Of a DNA stretch of 64,000 bases, positions 55,182-64,000 are shown piece after piece. The DNA is from Agrobacterium sp. RAC06 (GTDB lineage Bacteria > Pseudomonadota > Alphaproteobacteria > Rhizobiales > Rhizobiaceae), in contig NZ_CP016499.1 of the NCBI RefSeq assembly GCF_001713475.1, positions 620,001 through 684,000 on the forward strand, written 5' to 3'. Within the stretch, counting starts at the first letter, position 1; every line of letters begins with the position of its first letter. A program made the position numbers and the translations under genes. The notes beneath the pieces are model-generated. The model saw nothing but the letters and a program-made list of their open reading frames with translations. It was not told the origin of the DNA and did no database searches.

Positions 55182-56207
55182 TCAGCGCACGATCGCCGCG
55201 AGCACGTCGAGCATGGTCTGCTTGCGATCGAGATTGTAGGCCGCGGCAATGCCGAGCTGCTGATTGATGACAGACGAAAGCCGCGCATAGTGCTCGGCGC
55301 CAGAGAGATCGCCCGTCAGCGCGAGGCTTCTTGCGGTTTCGGCCAGGTGGTCGCCCAGATGTTCAACGAAGAAGCCGAAGGCGACCTCGCTGTCCTTACC
55401 CGAGAGCGCATCGGCGATCTTGAACATCATCTTGCGCTGCGCGGGGCCGGATGCAGCCAGCATCTGCTCAAAGGCGTCGAGAATGTCGGCGCCACCGTAA
55501 TTGACGAGCTTCAACGCGCGCGCGACGCTGCCCTTGGCGAGCGTCAGCACGGCTTCGCGCTTTTCGGCCGGGATCGTGAGACCCAGTTGTCCGAGCGCCT
55601 GATCCATCGCCTGAGGTGGCAGTTCGTGCAGCCGGAGCGGCAGGCAACGCGAGCGAATGGTCGGCAAAAGCTTGCCCGGCGCATGGGAGAGCACCAGGAA
55701 CATTGCCCGCTTCGGCGGCTCTTCGAGGATCTTCAGGATCGCATTCGCCGCGTTGCGGTTGAGATCGTCGGCCGGGTCGATGATCACGATGCGCCAGTTT
55801 CCGGTGCCCGAGGTCTGGGCGAAGAAATGTCCGGCCTTGCGGACCTCGTCGACGGTGATCGCGGTTTTGACCCGTCCAGTCTTTTCATCGACCGGCCGCG
55901 AAAGGTGCAGAAGGTTGTGACTTGCCCCGGAAGCGAGCTGGCGGGTGACCGGATGCTCGGGATCCGGATCAGAAATCACCTCCGGTGCGCTTGCCGGATC
56001 AGGATGGCGCAGGATGTGGTTGGCGAAACGGAAGGCAAGCGTTGCCTTGCCGATGCCTTCCGGCCCCTCGATCAGCACGGCGTGGTGGCCCTTGCCCGAA
56101 CGGTAGCTGCGCGCCAAGAACGCCTCTGCGGCTTCGTGACCGAAGAGATGCCGATTGCTGACGGGTGCAATCGCCCCGTCAAGAAGCCCCGCCCTCTCCT
56201 CGCTCAT
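55182..56207 (-). CDS. holB: DNA polymerase III clamp-loader subunit delta'
   Basis: 341 residues. The AAA+ fold of the clamp loader is visible: [19 protein letters not shown] (P-loop-like), [24 protein letters not shown] (the conserved clamp-loader block) and [17 protein letters not shown] (SRC motif). The start overlaps the tmk stop by 4 bases, a conserved pairing that implies coupled translation. Confidence 0.94.
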   Translation of the reverse strand: MSEERAGLLDGAIAPVSNRHLFGHEAAEAFLARSYRSGKGHHAVLIEGPEGIGKATLAFRFANHILRHPDPASAPEVISDPDPEHPVTRQLASGASHNLLHLSRPVDEKTGRVKTAITVDEVRKAGHFFAQTSGTGNWRIVIIDPADDLNRNAANAILKILEEPPKRAMFLVLSHAPGKLLPTIRSRCLPLRLHELPPQAMDQALGQLGLTIPAEKREAVLTLAKGSVARALKLVNYGGADILDAFEQMLAASGPAQRKMMFKIADALSGKDSEVAFGFFVEHLGDHLAETARSLALTGDLSGAEHYARLSSVINQQLGIAAAYNLDRKQTMLDVLAAIVR

Positions 56208-56899
56208 GAGCGTGCCGCCTGTCCGCCGTCGCCGGGCGTCGCCGCCTTGCGCGTTATGACCTGCAATACCTCCGACAGTATACCGCTGGCGATCCTGGCC
56301 TGGTCGTGCGACGCATCGATCACGCGGCAGCGTTCCGGTTCACGGCTGGCAATATCGAGGAAGCCCTGCCTGCGCTTCTCGTGGATCTCGAGCTTTTCCT
56401 TTTCGAAGCGATCGGGGGCAGCAGTTGCCGCCTCCTCCCCTGCCCGTTTGCGGGCGCGCTGGAGGCCGACATCGGCTGACAAGTCCAGCACCAGCGTTAC
56501 ATCGGGCATGGTGGTGCCGATCGAAACGCGCTCAAGGGCCGCCATAAGCGGCGGCTCGATATTGCCGGTGACACCCTGATAGACGCGGGAGGAATCGACA
56601 AAGCGGTCGCAGAGCACGATATCGCCGCGGGCGAGCGCCGGCCGGATCACGCAATCCAGATGATCGGCACGGGCGGCGGCAAACAAGAGCGCTTCCATGC
56701 GCACTCCGAAGGCCTCGGCGGCGCCGGACAGGAGCACATGGCGGAGGGCTTCAGCACCCGGCGATCCGCCCGGCTCGCGTGTGGTGACGACCGTGTGGCC
56801 CTTCGCGCGCAGGTTCTCGGCCAGCAGGCGGATCTGGGTCGATTTCCCGGCCCCCTCGCCTCCCTCGAAACTCACGAACAATCCGCGCGCCGTCGTCAA
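56204..56899 (-). CDS. tmk: Thymidylate kinase
   Basis: Phosphorylates dTMP to dTDP. 231 residues with P-loop [12 protein letters not shown], the [11 protein letters not shown] motif, and [13 protein letters not shown] lid region (RARKRAGEE) completes the family pattern. First gene of the tmk-holB unit. Start at 56899 keeps the short N-terminus normal for the family. Confidence 0.96.
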   Translation of the reverse strand: MTTARGLFVSFEGGEGAGKSTQIRLLAENLRAKGHTVVTTREPGGSPGAEALRHVLLSGAAEAFGVRMEALLFAAARADHLDCVIRPALARGDIVLCDRFVDSSRVYQGVTGNIEPPLMAALERVSIGTTMPDVTLVLDLSADVGLQRARKRAGEEAATAAPDRFEKEKLEIHEKRRQGFLDIASREPERCRVIDASHDQARIASGILSEVLQVITRKAATPGDGGQAARS

Positions 56900-57017
56900 T
56901 GCCTTGCTACTTCCCGCCTGAAGCGTTTCAGAACCAGCCCCTCGGGCTTTCCTAAGGCTCTAAACCAAGATGGCAGCCTGCGAAACCGCTGATGACCTGG
57001 AGGCTCCAAATTTTCCG

Positions 57018-58196
57018 TCAGATCCAGAAAAACAGGAGCTCTATCAAGGCATCCCAGGCCCGCTGACTGAGCGTTCCGACTTCGACGGCTTCGGCACTCT
57101 TCAAGGGCACGCTGACCAGCGGTCGATCGCCTGAGAAGACATTGAGCGTAGCGATCGCGGCGTCGGCTGCAACCGGCGGATTGAGCGGCCAGCGATAGAC
57201 GATGCGTGCCTGCAGACGTTCCGGATTGTTGACGGGGACATAAACTTCCACTGGCTGCGCGGCGACCAGCGGGACCTTGGACTGCGCCCCGCCATAGATG
57301 CTCGCCTCACCGATGATCTCGCCGGTCTGGAACAGGGTGCGCATCTCGAAGCTGTCAAAACCCCAGTTCAGCAAACGTCTTGCCTCTTCCGTCCGCTCCT
57401 TGTCGGTTGCAACGCCGCTCAGCCCCAGAAACAGCCGTCGCCCGTCGCGCTGGATCGAGGCGACGATGGCAAAGCCGCTGCCTTCGGCAAAGCCGGTCCC
57501 AAGCCCATCGGCGCCGAACGACAGAAGCGGATTGCGGTTACGCTGCAGGATCTTGTTCCACTCGAATTCCGGCAGGCCGAAGGTCTGGTAGAGATCGGGA
57601 TAGGTTGCGACCAGATGGCGCGAGAGCTTCACCAGGTCATAAAGGGTCGACCGGTTGTCTGGATGCGGCAAACCGGTGGCATTGCCGAAACGGCTTTCGA
57701 AAAGTCCGAGTTCGGCCGCCCGCGCATTCATCCGCTCGACGAACTTCGCCTCCGAGCCAGCCATGCCCTCAGCGATGATCAGGCAGCCGTCATTGGCGGT
57801 CTGCACCGCGATGCCCCTGATCAGATCGGCGACCGGAACCTGGCTTTTCACGGCAGCGAACATCGTTGAGGTGCGGGACGGTGCGCCGCCTGTCCGCCAG
57901 GCGTATTCCGAGACTGGATAGATCGTATCCGGCCTGATTTCGCCCTTCTTGAGCGCATCGAAGACCACTTCCAGCGTCATCAGCTTGGCAAGCGACGCCG
58001 GCGCAAAACTCTGTCGCTCGTTCTTGGCGAGCAGAACCGTGCCGGTCGACGCCTCGACCAGATAGGCCTGGGCCGCCTTGGTTTCGATCAACTGCGGTGT
58101 CGGAACTGCTTGCGCCCGTGCGGTGCTCGTGATGGACCCGTTTGGTGACAGCAATGCCAGCAGCAGGACGGCGGAGAGGATAAGACGCATGTTCAC
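57018..58196 (-). CDS. D-alanyl-D-alanine carboxypeptidase-type PBP (DacA/DacF-like), altered KTG motif
   Basis: 392 residues with an N-terminal signal and a C-terminal hydrophobic end as in low-mass PBPs. Serine motif SLAK at residues 68-71 is intact. The SxN equivalent reads TAN (133-135), a tolerated variant. Where KTG is expected the sequence is GADGLGTGF, with Gly233 instead of Lys. This may weaken or change activity. A C-terminal beta-rich PBP5_C-like domain follows. Its neighbour is rlpA on the same strand, so both probably act on the cell wall. Confidence 0.88.
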   Translation of the reverse strand: MNMRLILSAVLLLALLSPNGSITSTARAQAVPTPQLIETKAAQAYLVEASTGTVLLAKNERQSFAPASLAKLMTLEVVFDALKKGEIRPDTIYPVSEYAWRTGGAPSRTSTMFAAVKSQVPVADLIRGIAVQTANDGCLIIAEGMAGSEAKFVERMNARAAELGLFESRFGNATGLPHPDNRSTLYDLVKLSRHLVATYPDLYQTFGLPEFEWNKILQRNRNPLLSFGADGLGTGFAEGSGFAIVASIQRDGRRLFLGLSGVATDKERTEEARRLLNWGFDSFEMRTLFQTGEIIGEASIYGGAQSKVPLVAAQPVEVYVPVNNPERLQARIVYRWPLNPPVAADAAIATLNVFSGDRPLVSVPLKSAEAVEVGTLSQRAWDALIELLFFWI

Positions 58197-58252
58197 ACTT
58201 CGGCTGGCCGGCTCAACAGTGATGCGCCTTTTCCAGCACGGTCGCTGCGGGT

Positions 58253-59326
58253 TCAGCGCCCGCTGGAGAGCGTGATCCCGCCCTTTGCGACCGAAGCGAG
58301 AATCGAACGCTCGGTGAGACCGTCATTGCGCACGAGAATAGCCTCGAAGGCAAGCGCGCCAGCTTCCGGACGTTCCTGTGCATAGGCTGCCGCGTAGCCG
58401 GATCCGTCGTAACCGTCGATATGGTGAGGACGCGCCATCGGCATCGGCCCAAAGTCCGGAAGGGCCGCGAAGCTTTCGCCTGAGACCACGGCACCCGGGG
58501 CGGCCGTGCCCGCCTGCATCAGCAGCTGCGCATCGAGCGTCTGAGGCGTCGTATTGCCGCTCGGTGTCGGCCCTGCGAGCGCCGTCTGGTAGGTCGTGGC
58601 CACTGGCGGCTGATAATCGGGCGTATTGGTCTCATTCGACGCCACCATCACGCCGGAGGCGATCTGGCCGCCCGGATCGATGACCGGTCCGCGCTCGCCC
58701 TTGCGGATGTAGGAGGCCATCAGATAGGGCATATCGTGGCCGTCCATGCGTGCCGGCCCGATATACTGCACCCGCACCTCGCCTGTACCGCTGTGCTTCA
58801 TGTCGAGCATGTCAGCCGTCTTGCGCGACAGATCGATGATCCGCCCCTTGTGAAACGGTCCACGATCATTGATTCGCACGATGACAGAGCTGCCGGTGTT
58901 GAGATTGGTGACACGGGCATAACTCGGCAGAGGCAGTGTCGGATGGGCGGCCGACAGATGTTCCTTGTCGTAGAGCTCGCCATTGGCGGTCAGCCGGCCG
59001 TGGAAGGCATCGCCATACCAGGACGCGACACCCACCTTGTCGTAGCGCGGATTTTCCTTCGGCACGAAGGTCTTTCCCTTCACCACATAGGGCTTGCCGA
59101 CCATATAGCGGCCACCGCCCTTCGGGATCGGACCGCTCGCCACAACCCTCGGGCTCGCCTTCACGCCATAAACGGACTCGGCGAAATATTCCTTCGAGCG
59201 CTTCGGCTTTTCAGCCGTGTCCTTGGTGGTCGAGCAGGAGGCGGTAAAGGCACAGAGCAGGGTTAGCGCCAGCCACTTCCCGGAATTGGCCAAGAGGCCG
59301 CGCGTCGTCAGATGCATGTGTCCCAC
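58253..59326 (-). CDS. rlpA: RlpA-family lipoprotein (septal-ring lytic transglycosylase type)
   Basis: 357 residues. N-terminal signal with a lipobox-like LLCAFTASCS, so a lipoprotein. The RlpA double-psi beta-barrel is read from GVASWYGDAFHGRLTANGE through VIVRINDRGPFHKGRIIDLS. There is no clear C-terminal SPOR repeat; the tail is long and low in complexity. Either MGHMHL (59326) or MHL (59317) can be the start. Upstream of the dacA-like gene, 57 bp away. Confidence 0.9.
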   Translation of the reverse strand: MGHMHLTTRGLLANSGKWLALTLLCAFTASCSTTKDTAEKPKRSKEYFAESVYGVKASPRVVASGPIPKGGGRYMVGKPYVVKGKTFVPKENPRYDKVGVASWYGDAFHGRLTANGELYDKEHLSAAHPTLPLPSYARVTNLNTGSSVIVRINDRGPFHKGRIIDLSRKTADMLDMKHSGTGEVRVQYIGPARMDGHDMPYLMASYIRKGERGPVIDPGGQIASGVMVASNETNTPDYQPPVATTYQTALAGPTPSGNTTPQTLDAQLLMQAGTAAPGAVVSGESFAALPDFGPMPMARPHHIDGYDGSGYAAAYAQERPEAGALAFEAILVRNDGLTERSILASVAKGGITLSSGR

Positions 59327-59609
59327 TTCAGATCGCGGACGCTGATCATCTGCGCCCTGTCCAAGAGGCCCCCATGCCTCCGCTCACTTGCGCGCAATGA
59401 AGGCTGTGCAAAAATGGCCAAAATGGGAAAAGTCACAATTTCAGTGATCATTCCGTTCCGGATTCGATGAGCATGGTTAACGCTTCGTTGCCGCTCGGCG
59501 CTGTCGAAAACAGGTTTTGAGCACCAGCCAAGGCGCCCGCGTATGCCTTACAATTTGCTAGAGCACACCCTTGCCAAATCCTGCAGCTTTGCGCATAACG
59601 CAGCCGTCC

Positions 59610-59699
59610 GGATGGGTGTCCGAGTGGTTTAAGGAACCGGTCTTGAAAACCGGCGTGCGGGAGACCGTACCGTGGGTTCGAATCCCACCCCATCCGCCA
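59610..59699 (+). tRNA. tRNA-Ser (anticodon UGA)
   Basis: 90 nt including an encoded CCA. Acceptor GGATGGG pairs with CCCATCC before the discriminator G. The anticodon stem ccggt/accgg holds the loop CTTGAAA, giving anticodon TGA at 59644-59646. A long variable arm and a T arm (gtggg ttcgaat cccac) fit tRNA-Ser. The 3' flank has foreign remnants. Confidence 0.95.
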
Positions 59700-59910
59700 T
59701 TATTCTCACCAAGTTACAGAATTCATTGTTTTTTCTTGTGGGTCGAAAATTCTGGCCCGCCACGCACAACTGACGCCAAACCGACGCGGAGACCTGTGGA
59801 TCACGGGGCAGACTCAGCATTGCCAAATGCGATGACATTCGATTACACCGCACTGGTATAGGCATAGAACCTTTGCGCAAGACCTGCTCAGTCCTTCAGA
59901 AGGGACTTCC

Positions 59911-60144
59911 ATGTCTGAATGCAGCTCTCCCTCGCTCCCCTCTTCCACGGATCTTCTCGAATCGAGTTCACCTTGCGAGGAAGTGCGGACGGAGGTGCCG
60001 GCACCTTCGGCTGCGCCACTAGCTGGAACGCCCGAAGCAACATCTTCCACAAAAGCTGCCCGCACGTTGAAACCCGGCTTCGAGGGCGGAGTTGAAGACG
60101 AGCGCTTCCTGTCGGCTCAGGACGTTACGTTGCGATTGCGGTAA
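59911..60144 (+). CDS. Doubtful small ORF after tRNA-Ser
   Basis: 77 residues, rich in Ser, Pro, Glu and Ala (MSECSSPSLPSSTDLLESSS), preceded by AAGGGA at fair spacing. No family. It may be a decayed piece of the foreign patch that follows the tRNA. Included as the only open frame here with a ribosome site. Confidence 0.25.
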   Translation: MSECSSPSLPSSTDLLESSSPCEEVRTEVPAPSAAPLAGTPEATSSTKAARTLKPGFEGGVEDERFLSAQDVTLRLR

Positions 60145-60241
60145 GTGTCGCCACCATTTGGCGCCAAACCAAGGAAAACACGGCATTCCCGAAGCCGCTG
60201 AAGATCCTCAACGGATCAACGGGCGACGAATTGCCGGAGGC

Positions 60242-60536
60242 GGTGGAACGAGGGAACTGCCGAGTTGGTGGGTTGAGGCGACTCTGGACCAGCTTGGTTC
60301 CTGGCAAGGCGGAGGCACGCCCGACAAATCAAGCGCGGCGCACTGGACCGGTGGCAGTATCCCTTGGGCATCTCCCAAGGACATGAGGCGCTTTCACGTC
60401 TCAGAGGCTGAAGATCAGATTACGGAAGCAGCTTTGGCTGGATCGTCGTCGAATTTGGTCGCCGAGAATTCTGTGCTGTTGGTCACGCGAAGTGGCATCG
60501 AATCCGCGCCGGGCGCGAGGCGGCACCGAAGGTAAA
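60242..60536 (+). pseudogene. hsdS remnant (type I restriction specificity subunit, N-terminal piece)
   Basis: In the frame ending at 60535, LPSWWVEATLDQLGSWQGGG then TPDKSS, GGSIPWASPKDM and VLLVTRSGI form the classic start of an HsdS target-recognition domain. The sequence then loses similarity and ends within about 90 residues, where a full HsdS has about 400. No hsdM or hsdR is nearby. It marks an old island at the tRNA-Ser site. Confidence 0.75.
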
Positions 60537-60557
60537 ACGCGGGCGGGGAGCGAAGGG

Positions 60558-60719
60558 ATGACAACGCTCTATAAGCTGCGGCTGGGGCGCCTCTCGCCTC
60601 TACCCCTGGACGCTGGGATGCAGGCAGTAGTTTTCATCAAGACGGAAGACCGAACGCCCCTGCAGTTCTTCCTGAAGCCTGTTCAGGATCAATTCACGCG
60701 GGCCTTCCGAGAAAGGTGA
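60558..60719 (+). pseudogene. C-terminal fragment of a HlyD-type secretion adaptor
   Basis: About 53 residues ending RTPLQFFLKPVQDQFTRAFRE, preceded by GMQAVVFIKTEDR. This is the conserved C-terminus of the membrane fusion protein of type I secretion systems. The rest of the gene is absent, so it is a fragment. It follows the hsdS remnant by only 22 bp, so two unrelated truncated genes lie side by side. Confidence 0.7.
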
Positions 60720-60819
60720 CGAAGCAGCGCTTGGAGCGGCGGTGGCCGAGCCATGGTTTTGGTTTGAGCCTGGCGAAGACCAAGACATGTTGACGCTTGT
60801 CTCGTGAACACATCTGCCA

Positions 60820-61155
60820 TCAGTGACTGATCATCCAGGGGCGTGCGGAAGGAAAGGTCTTTGCGCCATCGGCCCGAAAGATTGTTTTGGATTTTTTCGG
60901 TGCACCACTGCAGCAGACACATCCAGCGCCGTGACCAAGCGACTTCGATGTCTTCGGCTCATGGGCAGATCGCTCGTTGGTGCCGATCGCACTGCGGGTC
61001 GCATTGTCCATCAATGCGAAGAAGGGGGTCGAGAAGAAGGCCCTGGGCGAGGCCGCGCCGCAATGTGGGCAGTCGCAAGGATCACCGGACATCGCCATTG
61101 GGCGGTTCTGAGTGAATCCGCCACAGTCCGTGCAGTTGTAGTCGTAGTTCGGCAT
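60820..61155 (-). CDS. FmdB-like zinc-ribbon protein
   Basis: 111 residues. The N-terminal MPNYDYNCTDCGG and CDCPHCG cysteine pairs form the FmdB/CxxC zinc ribbon; a further CVCC lies near the C-terminus. FmdB was named as a possible regulator in formamidase operons, and here it follows fmdA on the same strand. Start at 61155 set by the zinc ribbon. Confidence 0.85.
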   Translation of the reverse strand: MPNYDYNCTDCGGFTQNRPMAMSGDPCDCPHCGAASPRAFFSTPFFALMDNATRSAIGTNERSAHEPKTSKSLGHGAGCVCCSGAPKKSKTIFRADGAKTFPSARPWMISH

Positions 61156-61230
61156 GCTCTGTCTCTCCATCAGGGGGCTGCAGAAAGGTGCGGAGGGCGC
61201 GGATGGTCCATCGACGCCCTCCCCTCCATC

Positions 61231-62463
61231 TCACAGGTCATGGGCTAGCGGTACGTCGATCTTGCCGTCGAGGAACTTCTTCGGCCCATCGGAACCGGGC
61301 TTCATGTCGAATTCGAAGATGTCGAGCGGCAGCCAGAGCGTCGCGCAGGCATTTGGGATGTCGACGACGCCCGAGATGTGACCCTGGACCGGGGCTGTGC
61401 CGAGGATCGCATAGGCTTGCGCCCGGGTGTAACCGAACTTGGTCATGTATTCGATCGCGTTCAGGCACGCCTGGCGATAGGCGATGTGGACGTCGAGGTA
61501 GTGCTGCTTGCCGCCCTCATCGACGGAGATGCCCTCGAAGATCAGGTAGTCGTCGTATTTCGGCGTGATCGGTGACGGCCGGAAGATCGGGTTCTTGATC
61601 CCATATTTCGCCATGCCGTCCTTGATCAGCGAAACCTTGATATGCAGCCAGCCTGCCATTTCGATCGCACCGCAGAAGGTGATCTCGCCGTCGCCCTGGC
61701 TGAAATGCAGGTCGCCCATCGAAAGACCCGCACCGTCGATATAGACGGGGAAATAGATCTTCGAACCGCGCGACAGGTCCTTGATGTCGCAATTACCGCC
61801 ATGCTCGCGCGGCGGCACGGTGCGCGCACCTTCGGCTGCGGCCTTGTCGCGCCCCTCCCCCTTGAGGCTGCCCATATGGGCGGTCGAACCACCATCCGGC
61901 AGGGCGGCGAGCGGTGGAACGCGGGCCGGATCCGTGTCGAACAGCGCCTTTTCCCGGCTGTTCCACATCTCAAGCATCTTGTGATCCGGCAGGCAGCCGA
62001 TCAGGCCTGGATGGATCAGCCCGGCATATTTGACGCCTGGCACGTGGCGCGAGGAAGTGAACATGCCGTGGAAATCCCAGATAGACTTTTGCGCCTCGGG
62101 GAAGTGCTCGGTCAGGAAGCCACCACCGTTCTTCTTGGAAAAGAAGCCATTGAAACCCCAGAGACTGTTGTCGAAGGCTCCAATGTCGAGAATGTCGACG
62201 ACCAGCAGGTCGCCGGGTTGAGCGCCCTTGACGCCGATCGGCCCGGACAGGAAATGCACCTGGCTGAGGTCCACATCGCGCACATCAGCGGCATCGTCGT
62301 CATTCTTGATCTGGCCGCCGGTCCAGTCATAGGTCTCGACCCGGAAGTCGTCGCCCGGCTCGACCCAGCAGGCCATCGGAATATCAGGGTGCCAGCGGTT
62401 GTGGATCTTCTCGTTGGTATAGGGCGACTCGCTGAGGTCGACCTTGATCAGGGTATCGGGCAT
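61231..62463 (-). CDS. fmdA: Formamidase (acetamidase/formamidase family)
   Basis: Hydrolyses formamide to formate and ammonia. 410 residues, starting MPDTLIKVDLSESPY. Conserved blocks include HNRWHPDIPMACWVEPGDDF, the GVKGAQPGDLLVVDIL segment and HGGNCDIKDLSRGSKIYFPV. It sits in an operon after urea/amide ABC transporter ATPases, so imported short amides or urea would supply the cell with nitrogen. Confidence 0.95.
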   Translation of the reverse strand: MPDTLIKVDLSESPYTNEKIHNRWHPDIPMACWVEPGDDFRVETYDWTGGQIKNDDDAADVRDVDLSQVHFLSGPIGVKGAQPGDLLVVDILDIGAFDNSLWGFNGFFSKKNGGGFLTEHFPEAQKSIWDFHGMFTSSRHVPGVKYAGLIHPGLIGCLPDHKMLEMWNSREKALFDTDPARVPPLAALPDGGSTAHMGSLKGEGRDKAAAEGARTVPPREHGGNCDIKDLSRGSKIYFPVYIDGAGLSMGDLHFSQGDGEITFCGAIEMAGWLHIKVSLIKDGMAKYGIKNPIFRPSPITPKYDDYLIFEGISVDEGGKQHYLDVHIAYRQACLNAIEYMTKFGYTRAQAYAILGTAPVQGHISGVVDIPNACATLWLPLDIFEFDMKPGSDGPKKFLDGKIDVPLAHDL

Positions 62464-62507
62464 GGCTTGGCTCCTTCCTTGGGTGTGAAGTGACTTGGTT
62501 TGGTGGG

Positions 62508-63197
62508 TCAGACGGAGAGGAAGCTGGAGACGCGCGCCTCGTCGATGCCGGCGCGCGGCGCCTCATGGACGATCTCGCCCTTTTCGATCACCAGCACCCG
62601 GTCGGCCATGTCGAGCGCAAAGCTCAACACCTGTTCAGAGACGACGATAGAGAGACCGATCTCGTCGCGGATCCGGCAGAGCGTTCGCGCCATCTCCTTG
62701 ATGATCGACGGCTGAATGCCTTCGGTCGGCTCGTCGAGCAGCAGCACCTTCGGCTTCGACGCAAGCGCGCGGGCGATTGCCAGCTGTTGCTGCTGGCCGC
62801 CGGAGAGATTGCCGCCGCGCCGCCCCTTCATCTCGAGCAGCACGGGGAAAAGCTCGTAGATCTGCCCCGGCACGGACTTTTCGCCGGTAACAGTGAGCCC
62901 CGTCTCGATGTTTTCCTGGACGGTGAGTGTGGAGAAGATCATCCGCCCCTGCGGCACATAGGCGAGCCCTTTGGCCACACGTTCGTAGCTTTCGAGCCGC
63001 TCGACCGGGGTCTCGCCGATCCGGATCGATCCGGCGGCGGAGGGCACGACCCCCATCAGCGACTTCATCAGCGTCGTCTTGCCCATACCGTTGCGACCCA
63101 TGATCGCAACGATCTCGGCGGGTTTGACGTCAAAGGACAGACCGTGAATGACCTCGCTCTGGCCATAACTGACCTTCAGTTTTTCGACAGACAGCAT
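62508..63197 (-). CDS. urtE: Urea/short-chain amide ABC transporter ATPase, UrtE-type
   Basis: 229 residues, branched-chain-amino-acid-type ABC ATPase (LivF group). Walker A GRNGMGKTTL, signature NLSGGQQQQL, Walker B VLLLDEPTEGIQPSI. The sequence VKPAEIVAIMGRNGMGKTTLMKSL and the formamidase next door point to UrtE or the FmdF-type paralogue. It is 44 bp upstream of fmdA. Confidence 0.9.
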   Translation of the reverse strand: MLSVEKLKVSYGQSEVIHGLSFDVKPAEIVAIMGRNGMGKTTLMKSLMGVVPSAAGSIRIGETPVERLESYERVAKGLAYVPQGRMIFSTLTVQENIETGLTVTGEKSVPGQIYELFPVLLEMKGRRGGNLSGGQQQQLAIARALASKPKVLLLDEPTEGIQPSIIKEMARTLCRIRDEIGLSIVVSEQVLSFALDMADRVLVIEKGEIVHEAPRAGIDEARVSSFLSV

Positions 63198-63206
63198 GAC
63201 GATCTC

Positions 63207-63980
63207 CTAGTGACCGAGATAGACTTCGATGACCCGGGGGTCGTTCTTGACGCGCTCCATGCTGCCTTCCGACAGGACCTTGCCCTGGTGCAGCACGGTG
63301 ACGCGGTGGGCGATGTCCTCGACGAACTTCATGTCGTGCTCGATGACGATGACCGACTGGTTCTTCGTGATCGTGTTGAGGAGCTCTGCTGTCTTGATGC
63401 GTTCGGCCACACTCATGCCGGCGACCGGCTCGTCGAGCATCAGAAGCCGTGGCTTCTGGATCAGCAGCATGCCGATCTCCAGCCACTGCTTTTGGCCATG
63501 GCTGAGGATCGCCGCGTCGGTATTCAGGTGATCCTTGAGGAAGATCAGTTCGGCCACTTCCTCGACCCGCTCGATCACCTCGCGGTCGCGTCGGAATGTG
63601 AGCGCGCCGAAGACGGAGCGGCCCCGCGGAAAGGAGAGTTCGAGGTTTTCGAAGACGGTGAGATCTTCGTAGATCGATGGATTCTGGAACTTGCGACCGA
63701 CCCCCGCATGCACGATCTCGTGCTCGCGCATTCGGGTGAGCTCGCGCCCATCGAAACGGATCGAACCGGACGTCGCCTTTGTGCGTCCGCAGATGAGGTC
63801 GAGGACCGTGGTCTTGCCGGCCCCGTTCGGGCCGATGATCACCCGGATCTCGTTCTCATCGACATAGAGCGAGAGATCGTTCACCGCCTTGAAGCCGTCG
63901 AATGACACGGTGAGCGCATCAATGCTGAGGATGAAGTCTCGGGCGGGCTGGGCAGCAACTTGCATGATCGCCTCCATCAT
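63207..63980 (-). CDS. urtD: Urea/short-chain amide ABC transporter ATPase, UrtD-type
   Basis: 257 residues, LivG group. Walker A IIGPNGAGKTTVLDLI, signature ILSHGQKQWLEIGM (a variant LSHGQ characteristic of UrtD), Walker B RLLMLDEPVAGMS. Start may be MMEAIMQ at 63980 or MQVAAQ at 63965. It precedes urtE by 9 bp. The permease and binding-protein genes would lie beyond the right edge. Confidence 0.9.
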   Translation of the reverse strand: MMEAIMQVAAQPARDFILSIDALTVSFDGFKAVNDLSLYVDENEIRVIIGPNGAGKTTVLDLICGRTKATSGSIRFDGRELTRMREHEIVHAGVGRKFQNPSIYEDLTVFENLELSFPRGRSVFGALTFRRDREVIERVEEVAELIFLKDHLNTDAAILSHGQKQWLEIGMLLIQKPRLLMLDEPVAGMSVAERIKTAELLNTITKNQSVIVIEHDMKFVEDIAHRVTVLHQGKVLSEGSMERVKNDPRVIEVYLGH

Positions 63981-64000
63981 TCGGCTGCTTGCGGCTGCGT

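Overview
The window reads as chromosomal DNA of a rhizobial alphaproteobacterium (Rhizobiaceae, Agrobacterium/Rhizobium-like). The protein sequences, the uvrA/ssb neighbourhood with an alphaproteobacterial LexA box (GAAC-N7-GAAC), the glnB-glnA pair, and the order gyrA - coaD - two cyclophilins - queA - tgt all fit. No plasmid or phage replication genes are visible.

Left core (1-11.3 kb): a DMT-family exporter, glnA and glnB (nitrogen assimilation), the bifunctional NAD(P)HX repair enzyme, a Na/Pi-cotransporter-like protein, a DUF72 protein, uvrA, and divergent ssb sharing a LexA box with uvrA.

Island (about 11.29-34.11 kb): roughly 23 kb of accessory DNA sits between ssb and the marC-gyrA pair. 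Both ends carry three copies of an 8-base motif (tgtaaact / agtttaca), and the outermost copies form a perfect 10-bp inverted repeat. A six-gene operon comes first: three unlike tyrosine recombinases (the first with a frameshift), two small coiled-coil/helix proteins and a RecD2-like helicase. Cargo follows: an HTH regulator with tandem palindromic operators, a small protein and a soluble FtsH-like AAA+ metalloprotease; small rhizobial proteins; an SRAP (YedK/HMCES-like) gene near a second LexA box; a trypsin-like protease. Last comes a tightly coupled operon of a C5-cytosine methyltransferase, a 995-residue protein with two GHKL ATPase modules (an N-terminal MORC/Hsp90-like one and a C-terminal histidine-kinase-like one with an H-box), and a protein with a complete receiver domain. 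A DUF3800 protein faces it. The methylase-ATPase-receiver operon is the best candidate for a poorly described, probably defence-related, phospho-signalling restriction/modification system.

Right core (34.2-50 kb): marC, gyrA, three tiny membrane proteins, coaD, an exported and a cytosolic cyclophilin, queA and tgt (queuosine tRNA modification; this Tgt lacks most of its usual zinc ligands), a DUF4864 protein, a TRAP transporter, a GH3 beta-glucosidase and a metallophosphoesterase.

50-59.3 kb: an IS with an ISNCY-like transposase and 5-bp target duplication, then a run on the minus strand: tmk-holB-metG-tatD-MBL hydrolase, preceded by dacA-like and rlpA-like cell-wall genes.

59.6-64 kb: tRNA-Ser(UGA), followed by a decayed patch holding an hsdS fragment and the C-terminus of a type I secretion adaptor. 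Then, on the minus strand, a formamide/urea utilisation cluster (urtD, urtE, fmdA, fmdB-like) that runs off the right edge.
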